Source: an uncultured Erythrobacter sp. (lineage in GTDB: Bacteria > Pseudomonadota > Alphaproteobacteria > Sphingomonadales > Sphingomonadaceae). From it: DNA of 64,000 nucleotides. Position numbers and translations under genes: made by a program. Where the stretch lies: the NCBI RefSeq assembly GCF_947499705.1, contig NZ_CANMPJ010000002.1:248001-312000 (forward strand), written 5' to 3'. The notes beneath the pieces are model-generated. The model worked only from the letters and a program-made list of their open reading frames with translations. It did not search any database and had not been told where the DNA came from. Positions 15,593-25,085 of the stretch are shown one piece after another (position 1 is the stretch's first letter; the number at the start of each line of letters is the position of its first letter).

Positions 15593-17008
15593 TCAGTGTC
15601 CCACGCTTTCCCCGCGCTCCAAGCCTGACAGCGCCAATTGCTCGTCGATTGAAGCAAGCAGGCGTTCGAGGCCTTCCTCGCTGTCGCTTTCGGCGCGGGC
15701 TACCAGCACGTCTTGGGTGTTGGATGCACGCAGCAGCCACCAGCCATCCTTGGTGTTCACCCGCACACCATCGGTTGCGTTGACCTCTTCGACATCGGGG
15801 CCGGGGCTGGTCGTAAGCCGCTCGGAAATTTCTGCCATTGCAGGGAATTTGCGGCTCTCATCCACCTGAAACCGCATCTCAGGCGTGTTGAGCATATCCG
15901 GCATGGCCGATTTCAGCTCGGTCACCGATTTGCCCAACCGTGCGGACGCGGCAAGCAGGCGCAACCCGGCGTAAAGCGCATCGTCAAACCCGTAATAGGT
16001 GTCGGCGAAAAACACGTGTCCGCTCATCTCGCCCGCCAGCGGAGAGCCTGTTTCCTTCATTTTGGACTTAATTAGCGAGTGCCCGGTTTTCCACATCAGC
16101 GGCTGCCCGCCATGCGCCGCGACATGATCGAACAGCGCGCGGCTGGCCTTCACATCGGCAATAATCGTCGCGTTTTGGTGAGTTTTGAGCAGGTCCTCGG
16201 CATAGATCATCAGCAGCTGATCGCCCCAGATCACTCGGCCTTCGCCATCGATCGCACCGATCCGGTCGCCATCGCCGTCAAAAGCCACTCCGAAGTCGAG
16301 GTTCTTCTCCGCGACGAGCGCGCGAAGATCAGCCAGATTCTCCTCAACAGTTGGATCAGGGTGGTGATTGGGAAAATGTCCGTCGACTTCAGTAAAGAGC
16401 AGATGATGCTCCCCGGGAAGCTTCGCGGCGAGCGCTTCGAGCGCGGGGCCGGCAGCCCCGTTGCCAGCGTCCCAACCGACCTTGACATCACTCAACGTCG
16501 CATCGTCGATCCCAGCCAGCCCCTCGAGCATACGCTCGACATACTCGCTCAGGATGTCGCATTCGGAGACACTTCCGGCTCCATCGAGCCATTGCCCAGC
16601 AGCACCGATTTCCCCGAGCTTCTGGATGTCGGCCCCGAAGAACGGCCGACCCTGAAATACCATTTTGAAGCCGTTGTAATTGGGGGGATTGTGGCTGCCA
16701 GTTATCTGAATGCCGCCGTGCACCTGTTCGGATGAGGCCTCCGCGTAATACAGCATCGGGGTCGCCCCCATGCCGATACGCACAACATTGCAACCGCTGG
16801 CAGTCAGACCCTCGACCAATGCGTGTTCGAGCATGGGTGAGCTGACCCGCCCATCATAGCCAACCGCGACTGTATCGCCTCCAGCCTCGCGCAAAAGCGA
16901 GCCGAACCCGCGGCCGATCGCGCGTGCATCGTCAGGACCCAAAGTCTCTCCGATGATTCCGCGAATATCATATTCGCGCAGCACGGTCGGGTCGAAATTG
17001 TGTTTCAT
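15593..17008 (-). CDS. pgmG: Phosphomannomutase/phosphoglucomutase
   Basis: The enzyme interconverts hexose 1- and 6-phosphates (mannose and glucose) for exopolysaccharide, lipid A core and glycan precursors. The 471-residue alpha-D-phosphohexomutase shows the catalytic serine loop [14 protein letters not shown] at about residue 103, the metal loop DGDGDRIG at about 245, the sugar-binding GEMSGH, and the phosphate-binding LLRASNTQD near the C terminus. I chose the ATG that gives [17 protein letters not shown], the usual start of the family; an upstream in-frame codon adds 13 unconserved residues. The gene name follows sphingomonad PgmG. Confidence 0.94.
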   Translation of the reverse strand: MKHNFDPTVLREYDIRGIIGETLGPDDARAIGRGFGSLLREAGGDTVAVGYDGRVSSPMLEHALVEGLTASGCNVVRIGMGATPMLYYAEASSEQVHGGIQITGSHNPPNYNGFKMVFQGRPFFGADIQKLGEIGAAGQWLDGAGSVSECDILSEYVERMLEGLAGIDDATLSDVKVGWDAGNGAAGPALEALAAKLPGEHHLLFTEVDGHFPNHHPDPTVEENLADLRALVAEKNLDFGVAFDGDGDRIGAIDGEGRVIWGDQLLMIYAEDLLKTHQNATIIADVKASRALFDHVAAHGGQPLMWKTGHSLIKSKMKETGSPLAGEMSGHVFFADTYYGFDDALYAGLRLLAASARLGKSVTELKSAMPDMLNTPEMRFQVDESRKFPAMAEISERLTTSPGPDVEEVNATDGVRVNTKDGWWLLRASNTQDVLVARAESDSEEGLERLLASIDEQLALSGLERGESVGH

Positions 17009-17085
17009 GGCTGCGGAAGTCCTGATGTGATTGTTTACTTGATGCACTTTGTCCTAGCGCGGCTGAGGATCGGCCTCAAAATATT

Positions 17086-17442
17086 TCAATCCTGCGATGG
17101 GCCGCGCGGTGGATCGCGTGGAGGTTCTTCAGCATCAGCGTCGACGCGGATAGCTGCCCCTTTATCCGGTAATTCATCGAGCAACAGATCGCGTGCCGCA
17201 TTGGCCTCATGGACTGCCGAGGAACTGCCGCCGCGATCCGGGTGAACCATGGTGATCAGCCGTTTGTGGGCCGCCTTGATCTGTTCGTGATTGGCGCCTT
17301 CTTCAACGCCAAGCAACTTGCGCGCCTTGAAGATTGCCTGACTGCGCGTCGGCTTGCCGCGCAGCGCCTCCCACGGCCAGGATCCAAGCGCCCAGCGCCA
17401 GAGCAAACAGACAACGGCAAGTATAATCGCAATTTTGAGCAT
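17086..17442 (-). CDS. Small membrane-anchored J-domain protein (Tim14/DjlA-like)
   Basis: The 118-residue protein has an N-terminal membrane helix (IAIILAVVCLLWRWALG) followed by a compact J domain at about residues 40-90. The intact HPD motif lies in ITMVHPDRGGS, and the ARKLLGVEEGA start of the domain is typical. The layout matches the bacterial relatives of mitochondrial Tim14, which recruit Hsp70 to the membrane. It begins 4 bases after the mipZ stop, so the two are cotranscribed, and the HscC-type chaperone lies further downstream on the same strand. The C terminus is acidic and proline-rich. Confidence 0.9.
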   Translation of the reverse strand: MLKIAIILAVVCLLWRWALGSWPWEALRGKPTRSQAIFKARKLLGVEEGANHEQIKAAHKRLITMVHPDRGGSSSAVHEANAARDLLLDELPDKGAAIRVDADAEEPPRDPPRGPSQD

Positions 17443-17446
17443 GCGA

Positions 17447-18277
17447 TCAGGTTAGCGCCATTTGCGATTGGCCGCGAGAAAATTCGGGCAAATGCAGCGC
17501 CTTGAGCAAAGACCGAAGTTCCTGCCGCGCAACCAGATGGCTGGTACCAAGCTCGCCGAGATGCCCCTTGTCGAGCAAGGTCAGTCCCGACGGGAATAGT
17601 TCGCGATAGATCACGCGTTCGGACAGTCCGTGAGTGACCCGAAAGCCGACCCGCTTCGACATCTCAGCAAGAGCCTTCTCGATCCTCGCCTGATTGCGCG
17701 CTTCGACATGGCCAGTGCGGTTGCGGACGACCACCCAGTCCATTTCGGGGCGGCGCTGCTCAATCGTAGCGCGGCTGCGCTTCACCCGCGCTTCCCAGAT
17801 CAATTCTGCGAAGAACGAGAGCTTCTTGACTTTGAACGTCTCGGCATCGACTTGCCCGATCAGGTCGAAATCGACGAAGCTGTCATTCATCGGCGTAACG
17901 AGCGTGTCGGCGTTCTCGACGGCAGTACGGGCAAATGGATCGTCGCGTCCAGGATTGTCGATGATCAGGAAGTCCTGGCCCTGCCCCAACCGGTCCATCG
18001 CCAGCATCAACGCCTGCTCGCTGCGGCCTTTGAACACTTCGCATTCTGGCGTCGGCAGCGTGATACCGCGCTTTTCCTGGGTCGCCGCGCGGTTCTCCAT
18101 GTAGCGGTGCGTCGTGCGCTGCCGCGGATCGAGATCAAGCGCGACGACTTTCGCGCCGAGATAGCTCAGCGCCACCGCGATGTGCACCGCCGTCGTCGAT
18201 TTGCCCGTGCCACCCTTTTCATTGGCGAACACGATCCGATGCGCGGGCTTGGGCATTGCGGAATGGGCATCGGTCAC
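17447..18277 (-). CDS. mipZ: Division-plane positioning ATPase MipZ
   Basis: This 276-residue ParA/MinD-type ATPase forms a gradient from the cell poles and blocks FtsZ assembly away from midcell in alphaproteobacteria. It has the deviant Walker A ANEKGGTGKSTTAVHIA at about residues 18-34, a Walker B-like IIDNPGRDDP and the switch segment DLDPRQRTTHRYMENR typical of MipZ rather than Soj. The start is a GTG; an in-frame ATG 21 bases later is possible but has no ribosome binding site. Divergent from panC. Confidence 0.93.
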   Translation of the reverse strand: MTDAHSAMPKPAHRIVFANEKGGTGKSTTAVHIAVALSYLGAKVVALDLDPRQRTTHRYMENRAATQEKRGITLPTPECEVFKGRSEQALMLAMDRLGQGQDFLIIDNPGRDDPFARTAVENADTLVTPMNDSFVDFDLIGQVDAETFKVKKLSFFAELIWEARVKRSRATIEQRRPEMDWVVVRNRTGHVEARNQARIEKALAEMSKRVGFRVTHGLSERVIYRELFPSGLTLLDKGHLGELGTSHLVARQELRSLLKALHLPEFSRGQSQMALT

Positions 18278-18378
18278 GGTGCCTACGAAACCTCTTGGCT
18301 GGAGTGATCACATAAACTTGGCCGCGCCATGACAGCGGGCTAAGCATATGGTCAACACGTATCGGAGGGGTGTCCCGG

Positions 18379-19233
18379 GTGCAAACAGCAAACACACTCG
18401 AAGCATTACGAGAATCGGTAGCGAAATTGCGCGCAGGCGGCGAAACCGTCGGTCTGGTGCCTACCATGGGCGCGTTGCACGAAGGGCATCTGACATTGGT
18501 CCGGCGCGCCCGCGAGGCGTGCGATCATGTGGTCGCGTCAATCTTCGTCAATCCCACGCAGTTCGGCCCGAACGAAGATCTCGACGCCTATCCGCGCCAG
18601 TTGGCGGAGGATTCCGCAATGCTCGAGAGCGAGGGATGCGCGTTGTTATGGGCTCCGACGGTTGATGTGATGTATCCGGGCGGCTTCGTCACCAACATCT
18701 CGGTCAGCGGCGTCAGCGACGGGTTTTGCGGCGCGGACAGGCCCGGACACTTTGACGGGGTGGCGACGGTCGTGTGCAAGCTGTTCAATCAGGTCCGACC
18801 CGATATGGCTTTCTTCGGTGAAAAGGATTGGCAACAACTGGCCGTGATCAGAGCGATGGCGCGCGATCTCGATCTGGTCTTGCCCCATGTGCACTCGATC
18901 ATCGGGGTCTCTACTGTCCGCGAGGCAGATGGCTTGGCGATGAGCAGCCGCAATCGGTATTTGTCGCAGAAGGACCGGACGGCAGCCGCGAGGCTCCCAG
19001 CGGCGATGAAGCAGGCAATTTCGCAGATCGAAGGCGGCGATAATGTGGCGCAATCGCTTAAGGCGCTCAAAGGTGCCCTGATCGACGCAGGGTTTGCGAG
19101 CGTCGACTACGCCGAGCTCGCGGATGCGAGTTCGCTGGTGTCGCTGGACACACTGACGGGTGCCCCTGCCCGGTTGCTCGTTGCAGCCCGGATCGGAGGC
19201 ACCCGCCTGATCGACAATATGGCGGTGAACTAG
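18379..19233 (+). CDS. panC: Pantoate--beta-alanine ligase
   Basis: PanC condenses pantoate and beta-alanine with ATP, the last step of pantothenate synthesis before coenzyme A. The family signatures are VPTMGALHEGHLTLV (the HIGH-like ATP site), FVNPTQFGPNEDLDAYPR, FGEKDWQQ and MSSRNRYL, and the length of 284 residues is standard. I prefer the GTG at 18379, 10 bases after GGAGG; a GTG at 18370 would lie one base from that site. Its stop shares a CTAG with the stop of the convergent nadV gene. Confidence 0.95.
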   Translation: MQTANTLEALRESVAKLRAGGETVGLVPTMGALHEGHLTLVRRAREACDHVVASIFVNPTQFGPNEDLDAYPRQLAEDSAMLESEGCALLWAPTVDVMYPGGFVTNISVSGVSDGFCGADRPGHFDGVATVVCKLFNQVRPDMAFFGEKDWQQLAVIRAMARDLDLVLPHVHSIIGVSTVREADGLAMSSRNRYLSQKDRTAAARLPAAMKQAISQIEGGDNVAQSLKALKGALIDAGFASVDYAELADASSLVSLDTLTGAPARLLVAARIGGTRLIDNMAVN

Positions 19234-20612
19234 CGGCGCGCCCGTTCACGCACCTCATCGAAAGTGAAGCGTCGCAGCATTTCTCCGTTGCGCCATACTG
19301 GCTGGAGTTGATCCTGCGGCGCATCAACGCTGTCGAGCTGCCGTGCAGTCAACCGCCCATCTTCGACAACCACAGCCTGACGCCCGGCCTTGCTAGCCTT
19401 ACCAGGATCGGTCGCGGGGTTCTTCGACACATCGTGCCACACTCCCTCGCCATCGCGCATCGCGTTGGCCTTCATCGCGAAGCGCAAAGTGTCGCGGGTG
19501 ACCGATTGCAGCAGCCCGCCGCCCATGCCGAACGCGATGTTATCGACCGCGAAGCCATCGGCGATCACACGGTCGATCAGCCGGGCGATGCTATCGACAT
19601 TCATCCCGTCTCCCTGAATCACGCGAACGCGATCATTGAGCACGCGGTATCCCTTGGCATTGGTGGTACCACCAAAGATATCCCACAGCTTGGCCAAGGT
19701 CCGGGCCGGGGTCTCGACGGGATCGCCGCTATCTGGCCGCACGACCAGAGTGCCCTTGCGGCTGAGCACATGCTCCTTAAGCGATCCGCCCCAGATATTC
19801 TCGACCGCATTGTCGAGATCGTAGCTGTCCGACACCACGGCAACGAGCGCGCCCTCACCTTCGAATGCGTCGAGCATGTTTGCATAGGCCGCTTCCTCAC
19901 GGGTCTTGCCCCAGCTTGTCATGGTCGAGTGTTCAGCCGCAGGAATCGAGAATCCCGGCATGTCGGCCCCGTAGTATCGGCGCGCTGCCATTATCCCTTC
20001 GAGAGTGTCGGTCCCGGCGAAGTTGACGAGGTGCGCCATGCCGCCAATAGCTGCGCTCTCCCCAGAACTGACACCGCGTGCGCCGAAATCGTGCAGCTTG
20101 AACGGCAGTTGGCCTTCCGGATCGTCCGAGCTTTTCTCCAGCCCTGCGCCAATGATCTGCGCGCATTTCCAGCTGAGCGTCGCTACCGTGGTCGGATACC
20201 ACACGCTCCGCAGCAGTGCTGTCTCGATGAAAGTGGTGAGCCAAGGCATCCGGTCATCGGTGTTGACGGCCTGAAACAGTGGCACTCCGCTCCGTACGAT
20301 GGTTCCTTCCGGCAGCGCGCTGATTTCCAGCGGTAGGTATCCGCCGTGATCGTCGAGCACCGCCTGCCAACCTTCGCGGTTGAACGGCACGCCGTGCGCG
20401 GCGCAAATCTCGGCGGCTTCCTCGATATCGCGCTGTGTGATCGGTTTGTTCAGATAGTCGATCAGGAATGGCTGCAAGCCGAAGAACAGCACTTCTTCCG
20501 AAAACGGATTGGGTCGCGCTTCGCCATAGGCGCTGATCGCGCGCGCTTCGGGCGGGTATTGGCGGAAGTGGCTCTGTTTGTAGCTGTCGGTCGCGAGAAT
20601 AAGATTGGTCAT
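19230..20612 (-). CDS. nadV: Nicotinamide phosphoribosyltransferase
   Basis: NadV joins nicotinamide and PRPP to give NMN, bypassing deamidation in NAD salvage. The 460-residue protein begins NLILATDSYKQSHFRQYP and contains HDFGARGVSS, IPAAEHSTMTSWG and VRPDSGDP, all typical of the NAMPT/NadV type II phosphoribosyltransferases rather than of PncB. It follows the NMN adenylyltransferase gene by 60 bases on the same strand, so the pair makes NAD from nicotinamide in two steps. The stop codon overlaps that of panC by 4 bases. Confidence 0.95.
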   Translation of the reverse strand: MTNLILATDSYKQSHFRQYPPEARAISAYGEARPNPFSEEVLFFGLQPFLIDYLNKPITQRDIEEAAEICAAHGVPFNREGWQAVLDDHGGYLPLEISALPEGTIVRSGVPLFQAVNTDDRMPWLTTFIETALLRSVWYPTTVATLSWKCAQIIGAGLEKSSDDPEGQLPFKLHDFGARGVSSGESAAIGGMAHLVNFAGTDTLEGIMAARRYYGADMPGFSIPAAEHSTMTSWGKTREEAAYANMLDAFEGEGALVAVVSDSYDLDNAVENIWGGSLKEHVLSRKGTLVVRPDSGDPVETPARTLAKLWDIFGGTTNAKGYRVLNDRVRVIQGDGMNVDSIARLIDRVIADGFAVDNIAFGMGGGLLQSVTRDTLRFAMKANAMRDGEGVWHDVSKNPATDPGKASKAGRQAVVVEDGRLTARQLDSVDAPQDQLQPVWRNGEMLRRFTFDEVRERARR

Positions 20613-20672
20613 GATGTGAACTCCTCACATGGCTTGGGAATGTGCCGCCGGGCTCCCCGGCAGCGTTGGGAA

Positions 20673-21791
20673 TTAGAGGTCGGCCATCTGCTCGATGATC
20701 GACCAGTGGTCTTCAAACAGCATCTGCGGTTCGAGCTCGCCAAGGCGATACCAGCGCGCATGCGCGGCATCGTCTCCGCCCTTCACGTCGAACAATTTGC
20801 GTCGTTCTGGCAGGCGGAACAGGAAGGCGTGGGTGATGATCCGGCCTCGCAAACTGCGCTGCGGCGCATCGAACACGCGGGTACGGCTGTCCTCGATAAA
20901 GCTCGCGAGCATTGCGGGCGGGATCTGGCCTTTGTTGTCCGAAATACCGGTTTCCTCGCGCAGCTCGCGAACAGCCCCGTCTCGAATGCGCTCGTCGCGA
21001 TTGACGAAGCCTCCGGGTAGCGCAAGCAGCCCTTTGCCCGGCAGCCGTCCGCGCTCGACCAACAGGATATGACCCGACTGGATCACCACCGCATCGGCGG
21101 TAACGAACGGTCCTTCGCCCCATTCTTCTGGATACGCGTCGAGATATTCGCGTTCGGCCAGCAGGGCCTTGAACTCATCGCTTAGCTTGAACTCTTCCAG
21201 CTGTTCGATGACCCCGGAGGACAGCACTTGCGCCGGAATATCGCACAGCCGCGCGAAATAGCGCTCACGAATGTCAGAGCTGCTGAAAGTGCCGAACTGG
21301 CTTTCGATCTGGATATTGCCCCAGGTCGGAAACAGCTTGAGGTAGAAGGACGACTTGTCCTTGCCGAACCCTGCGAGCGAGATCGCGAAATCATCAAGCC
21401 CGTTGGCGGCGAAACCATTGTTGCCCTCAGCCAGAACGATATCGTGCACCCGCCGCTGCACTTCTGCGGTCCAAGCGGTGTCGGAATAGAGGTGATCGTC
21501 GAGCGGTTCGACGATGAGCCGCTCTTTCGCCATCTCATAAGCGAAGGCAGAGCGGATCATGTGCTCGCGCTCTTTGAATGTGAACGGATTGCGCGGGTCA
21601 CGCGCGACATTAGCGGAACCGACCAGAACGATCAGCCGATCGACTTGCTCCAGCGCTTGCCGGATGACGTGTTCGTGACCGATGTGAAGGGGTTGGAAGC
21701 GTCCGATGAAAACTCCAAAAGACGCTTTGGTCTGCTTGGGTGCCACATTGGATTTGCCAGCCTTGGCGGGACTTTTGGCCTTATCTGCCAT
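20673..21791 (-). CDS. nadM: Bifunctional NMN adenylyltransferase / Nudix hydrolase
   Basis: The 372-residue protein is a fusion. Residues about 25-190 are an archaeal-type NMN adenylyltransferase with GRFQPLHIGHEHVI (HIGH at 36-39) and SSSDIRERY. Residues about 220-350 are a Nudix domain with a full Nudix box starting GGFVNRDERIRDG and ending RELREETGI. The same fusion (Slr0787 type) is known beside NadV in cyanobacteria and Francisella. A 20-residue Lys/Ala-rich N-terminal tail precedes the domain. The SD of this gene lies inside one of two repeats in the leader, which suggests control at transcription or translation start. Confidence 0.95.
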   Translation of the reverse strand: MADKAKSPAKAGKSNVAPKQTKASFGVFIGRFQPLHIGHEHVIRQALEQVDRLIVLVGSANVARDPRNPFTFKEREHMIRSAFAYEMAKERLIVEPLDDHLYSDTAWTAEVQRRVHDIVLAEGNNGFAANGLDDFAISLAGFGKDKSSFYLKLFPTWGNIQIESQFGTFSSSDIRERYFARLCDIPAQVLSSGVIEQLEEFKLSDEFKALLAEREYLDAYPEEWGEGPFVTADAVVIQSGHILLVERGRLPGKGLLALPGGFVNRDERIRDGAVRELREETGISDNKGQIPPAMLASFIEDSRTRVFDAPQRSLRGRIITHAFLFRLPERRKLFDVKGGDDAAHARWYRLGELEPQMLFEDHWSIIEQMADL

Positions 21792-21839
21792 GATCGAGAC
21801 TCCCTCGATTGATGTAAGCGGCGATCAGACTCCCCGATC
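21792..21839 (-). repeat. Two imperfect repeats in the nadM leader
   Basis: Two related motifs occur with start-to-start spacing of 31 bp, about three helix turns: GATCGAGACTCCCTCGAT (21792-21809) and GATCAGACTCCCCGATC (21823-21839). Each has self-complementary ends. The first overlaps the ribosome binding site of nadM. They may be operator half-sites or a structured leader. Confidence 0.45.
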
Positions 21840-21849
21840 ACCTTGGATT

Positions 21850-21878
21850 GATATGCGCCGGGCGCTGCGCCCGGTCAA
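21850..21878 (-). promoter_or_regulatory. Candidate nadM-nadV promoter with an inverted repeat in its spacer
   Basis: On the minus strand TTGACC (-35) and CATATC (-10) are separated by exactly 17 bases. The spacer plus flanking bases contain a perfect inverted repeat with 7-bp arms, CCGGGCG and CGCCCGG, around CTG (21858-21874). Placement between the -35 and -10 boxes is typical of a repressor operator. Confidence 0.45.
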
Positions 21879-21931
21879 ACGCACAATCACGAGCATGTGT
21901 TGCAAAAAAGTGAATGATGAAAAGGTTCACA

Positions 21932-22003
21932 GACCCGCAAGGGTCCGCAAGCGCGACTGCGCGCCCGCAGCGATGCGGCCTTCAGGCCGCGTGAGCGAGG
22001 AAA
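21932..22003 (+). repeat. Two-hairpin intergenic element, copy 2
   Basis: This is the second copy of the element described at 6571-6644. It has a 5-bp hairpin with a GCAA loop (21932-21945) and a 7-bp hairpin with a TTCA loop (21974-21991). Both copies have a GNRA-type loop in hairpin 1, although the stems differ. It fills the gap between the nadM regulatory region and the tRNA. With the features beside it, it accounts for most of the 304 bases between nadM and the tRNA. Confidence 0.6.
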
Positions 22004-22049
22004 GCCAAGTGAGCGGATGCGAACGCCGGCGCTTGAGGCAAAAACCAGA

Positions 22050-22078
22050 TTGACGCGGCGGCGCTAACAATGGCAATG
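22050..22078 (+). promoter_or_regulatory. Candidate promoter of tRNA-Gly
   Basis: TTGACG (-35) is followed after 17 bases by GCAATG, a weak -10, placing the start about 10 bases before the tRNA. The -35 box matches the alphaproteobacterial consensus well. Confidence 0.35.
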
Positions 22079-22095
22079 GCGCTGCTCCAGAGCGG

Positions 22096-22169
22096 GCGGG
22101 TATAGCATAGTGGTAATGCTCCAGCCTTCCAAGCTGGCTAGGGGGGTTCGATTCCCCCTACCCGCTCCA
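22096..22169 (+). tRNA. tRNA-Gly (anticodon TCC)
   Basis: The cloverleaf closes fully. The acceptor stem GCGGGTA pairs with TACCCGC, the anticodon stem CCAGC/GCTGG surrounds CTTCCAA (anticodon TCC at 22128-22130), and the T arm GGGGG/CCCCC encloses TTCGATT. Discriminator T is followed by an encoded CCA. The variable loop is four bases. Confidence 0.97.
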
Positions 22170-22216
22170 AGGAATTCCCATTTCGACCAATGCCGGGCCT
22201 CAAACTTGGGGATGCG

Positions 22217-22238
22217 CAACCATTTCTATGGTTGTTTT
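22217..22238 (+). terminator. Probable terminator of tRNA-Gly
   Basis: A 7-bp stem CAACCAT/ATGGTTG with a TTCT loop is followed by TTTT. It lies 47 bases after the tRNA and ends 28 bases before the cysD start, so it may also act as a leader element for cysD. Confidence 0.55.
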
Positions 22239-22266
22239 GCGCTGCAACACGTCTAGCTGACTTTTC

Positions 22267-23169
22267 ATGCGCACGCTCACCCATCTCGAACGGCTCGAAG
22301 CCGAAAGTATCCATATCTTCCGCGAAGTCGTGGCCGAGGCTGAGAGGCCCGTCATGCTGTATTCGGTCGGCAAGGATTCGTCCGTCATGCTGCACCTCGC
22401 GCGCAAGGCGTTTTACCCTGCACCGCCGCCCTTCCCGATGCTGCATGTCGCATCCGGTTGGGATTTTCAGGCGCTGCTCGATCACCGTGACAAGACGGTG
22501 AAGGAATACGGGCTGGAGCTGATCGTTTCGCAGAACGAGGACGCCGAGGAACAGGGGATCAACCCGTTCGACACCGGCAGCGCGCTTTATTCGCAGGCAC
22601 AACTGACCGATCCGCTAAAGCGTGCGCTGACTGAACACGGTTTTGACGCAGCGTTCGGCGGCGGGCGACGGGACGAGGAAAAAGCGAGAGCGAAGGAGCG
22701 CGTTTTCAGCTTTCGCACCGCGTCGCACCGCTGGGACCCAAAGAACCAGCGCCCCGAGCTGTGGAACCTCTACAACGCCAAGAAGAACAAGGATGAGAGC
22801 ATCCGAGTCTTCCCGATCTCGAACTGGACCGAGCTCGACATCTGGCAATATATTGCGCTCGAGAAGATCGACATCGTGCCGCTCTACATGTCGGAGAAAC
22901 GCCCGACTGTGACGCGGGACGGGCTGATCCTGGTGGTCGATGACGATCGCTTCCGGTTTAAAGATGGCGAAGAAGTGGTCGAACGTTCGGTGCGGTTCCG
23001 AACATTGGGCTGCTACCCCCTGACCGGCGCGACTGAAAGCGACGCGACTGATATGAATTTGATCATTCAGGAAATGCTGTTGGCGACCGGGTCTGAGCGA
23101 CAGGGCCGCGCGATCGACAAAGGCCAGTCCGCTTCGATGGAAGACAAAAAGCAGGAGGGGTACTTCTGA
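22267..23169 (+). CDS. cysD: Sulfate adenylyltransferase subunit 2
   Basis: CysD is the catalytic subunit of ATP sulfurylase, making APS from sulfate and ATP with the help of the GTPase CysN. The 300-residue PP-loop enzyme has [19 protein letters not shown] near residues 36-54, [20 protein letters not shown], and the usual C terminus KKQEGYF. No ribosome binding site is obvious before the ATG. The stop overlaps the cysN start by one base (TGATG). First gene of cysD-cysNC-cysQ. Confidence 0.97.
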   Translation: MRTLTHLERLEAESIHIFREVVAEAERPVMLYSVGKDSSVMLHLARKAFYPAPPPFPMLHVASGWDFQALLDHRDKTVKEYGLELIVSQNEDAEEQGINPFDTGSALYSQAQLTDPLKRALTEHGFDAAFGGGRRDEEKARAKERVFSFRTASHRWDPKNQRPELWNLYNAKKNKDESIRVFPISNWTELDIWQYIALEKIDIVPLYMSEKRPTVTRDGLILVVDDDRFRFKDGEEVVERSVRFRTLGCYPLTGATESDATDMNLIIQEMLLATGSERQGRAIDKGQSASMEDKKQEGYF

Positions 23170-25085
23170 TGAATACTCAGGATTCCAGCTTCCAGACCGA
23201 TGCGCTGATTGCCGAAGATATTGACGCCTATCTGGACCAGCATCAGCACAAAAGCCTGCTGCGCTTCATCACTTGCGGCAGCGTGGATGACGGCAAATCG
23301 ACGCTGATCGGACGGCTGCTTTACGATTCTAAGATGATCTTCGAGGACCAGCTCGCCGCGCTCGAAACCGACAGCAAAAAGGTCGGTACTCAGGGCGACG
23401 AAATCGACTTTGCCCTGCTTGTCGATGGCCTCGCAGCGGAACGAGAACAGGGCATAACCATCGACGTAGCCTATCGCTTTTTCACGACTGAAAAGCGCAA
23501 GTTCATCGTCGCAGATACGCCCGGCCACGTGCAGTACACTCGCAACATGGTGACCGGCGCATCGACCGCCGATTGCGCGGTGATCCTCGTCGATGCGCGC
23601 AAAGGCGTGCTTGAACAGACGCAGCGTCACTCCTTCATCACCCATATGCTCGGCATCCGGCACTTGGTGCTGGCGGTGAACAAGATGGATCTGGTCGATT
23701 ACGATCAGGCCACCTTCGACGATATTGTAAGCAACTACCGGGACTTCGCCGAGACGATCGGAATCGAAGATTTCACCGCGATCCCGATTTCGGGCTTCAA
23801 GGGCGACAATATTGTCCAAGCTCCATCCGCGAACACGCCTTGGTATGATGGCCCTTCACTGATCCATCACCTCGAGACGGTCGAGCTGGCAGAAACCGCT
23901 GCTCAGGAACGCAGTTTCCGCATGCCCGTGCAGTGGGTCAATCGTCCCAATCTCGACTTCCGCGGCTTTGCTGGCCTTATCAGTCAGGGTACGATCAAGC
24001 CCGGTGACAAGGTTCGCGTGGTCCCGGCGGGCAAAACCAGCACGGTCAAGACCATCGCGACATTCGACGGCGATCTGGACGAGGCAGTAGCCGGCCAATC
24101 GGTCACGATCACGCTGGAAGACGAAATCGATTGCAGTCGGGGCGACGTGATCGCGGCGGCTGACAATCCGCCCGAAGCCTCCGACCAGTTCGAAACCTCG
24201 CTGGTCTGGATGGACGAGACCGCGCTGAAGCCCGGACGTGGATACTGGCTCAAGCTCGGATCGCAGATGGTCACGGCGACAATTGCCGAGCCGAAATATG
24301 AAATCTGCATGGGCAGTTTCGAGCACTTGGCCGCCAAGACGCTGGAGCTGAACGGCATTGGCGTCGCAGAGATGCGCACCGACCGGCCAATCACTTTTGA
24401 ACCTTACTCAACCAGCCGCCAGCTCGGCGGATTCATCCTGATCGACAAGTTCACCAACGCGACGGTCGCAGCAGGGATGATCCATTTCAGCCTGCGCCGC
24501 GCGCAGAATGTCCACTGGCAGGCAACCACGGTTTCGCGTGAGGATCACGCAGGCCTGAAGAACCAGACCCCGCGCGTGCTGTGGTTCACCGGCCTTTCCG
24601 GTTCCGGCAAATCGACCATCGCCAATGAGGTCGAGAAACGTCTCAACCTGATGAACCGCCACACTTTCTTGCTCGACGGCGACAATGTCCGCCACGGGCT
24701 GAACAAGGATCTCGGCTTTACCGAAGCGGACCGGATCGAGAATATCCGTCGTATCGGTGAAGTTGCGAAGCTGATGACCGATGCCGGGCTGATTGTCCTC
24801 ACCGCATTCATCTCACCCTTCCGCGCCGAGCGACGGATGGTGCGTGAGATGATGGGCGAAGGAGAGTTTATCGAAGTGTTCGTCGACACCCCGCTGGAAG
24901 TCGCGGAAGCTCGCGATGTGAAGGGCCTGTACAAGAAGGCACGCGACGGTGAGCTAAAGAACTTCACCGGGATCGACAGCCCGTATGAAGAACCGGAAAC
25001 GGCGGAGATCCGCGTCAACACGGTCGAGATGACGCCTGCCGAAGCTGCGGATTACATCGTCCAGCAGATTATGCCGCTCAAATGA
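23169..25085 (+). CDS. cysN: Sulfate adenylyltransferase subunit 1 fused to adenylylsulfate kinase
   Basis: The 638-residue CysN/CysC fusion first drives APS synthesis by GTP hydrolysis, then phosphorylates APS to PAPS. The GTPase part has [15 protein letters not shown] (about residues 37-51), [13 protein letters not shown] (about 114) and NKMD (about 170), followed by EF-Tu-like beta barrels. The APS kinase domain starts near residue 460 with [18 protein letters not shown] and contains [17 protein letters not shown] and [18 protein letters not shown] strong AGGAGG precedes the start. Fusions of this kind are common in proteobacteria. Confidence 0.97.
   Translation: MNTQDSSFQTDALIAEDIDAYLDQHQHKSLLRFITCGSVDDGKSTLIGRLLYDSKMIFEDQLAALETDSKKVGTQGDEIDFALLVDGLAAEREQGITIDVAYRFFTTEKRKFIVADTPGHVQYTRNMVTGASTADCAVILVDARKGVLEQTQRHSFITHMLGIRHLVLAVNKMDLVDYDQATFDDIVSNYRDFAETIGIEDFTAIPISGFKGDNIVQAPSANTPWYDGPSLIHHLETVELAETAAQERSFRMPVQWVNRPNLDFRGFAGLISQGTIKPGDKVRVVPAGKTSTVKTIATFDGDLDEAVAGQSVTITLEDEIDCSRGDVIAAADNPPEASDQFETSLVWMDETALKPGRGYWLKLGSQMVTATIAEPKYEICMGSFEHLAAKTLELNGIGVAEMRTDRPITFEPYSTSRQLGGFILIDKFTNATVAAGMIHFSLRRAQNVHWQATTVSREDHAGLKNQTPRVLWFTGLSGSGKSTIANEVEKRLNLMNRHTFLLDGDNVRHGLNKDLGFTEADRIENIRRIGEVAKLMTDAGLIVLTAFISPFRAERRMVREMMGEGEFIEVFVDTPLEVAEARDVKGLYKKARDGELKNFTGIDSPYEEPETAEIRVNTVEMTPAEAADYIVQQIMPLK

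Noticed and set aside
22096..22169. tRNA-Gly as an integration site for a mobile island
   Set aside because: No integrase and no duplicated 3' tRNA end is visible within the window, and the downstream genes (cysD-cysNC-cysQ) are core metabolism.
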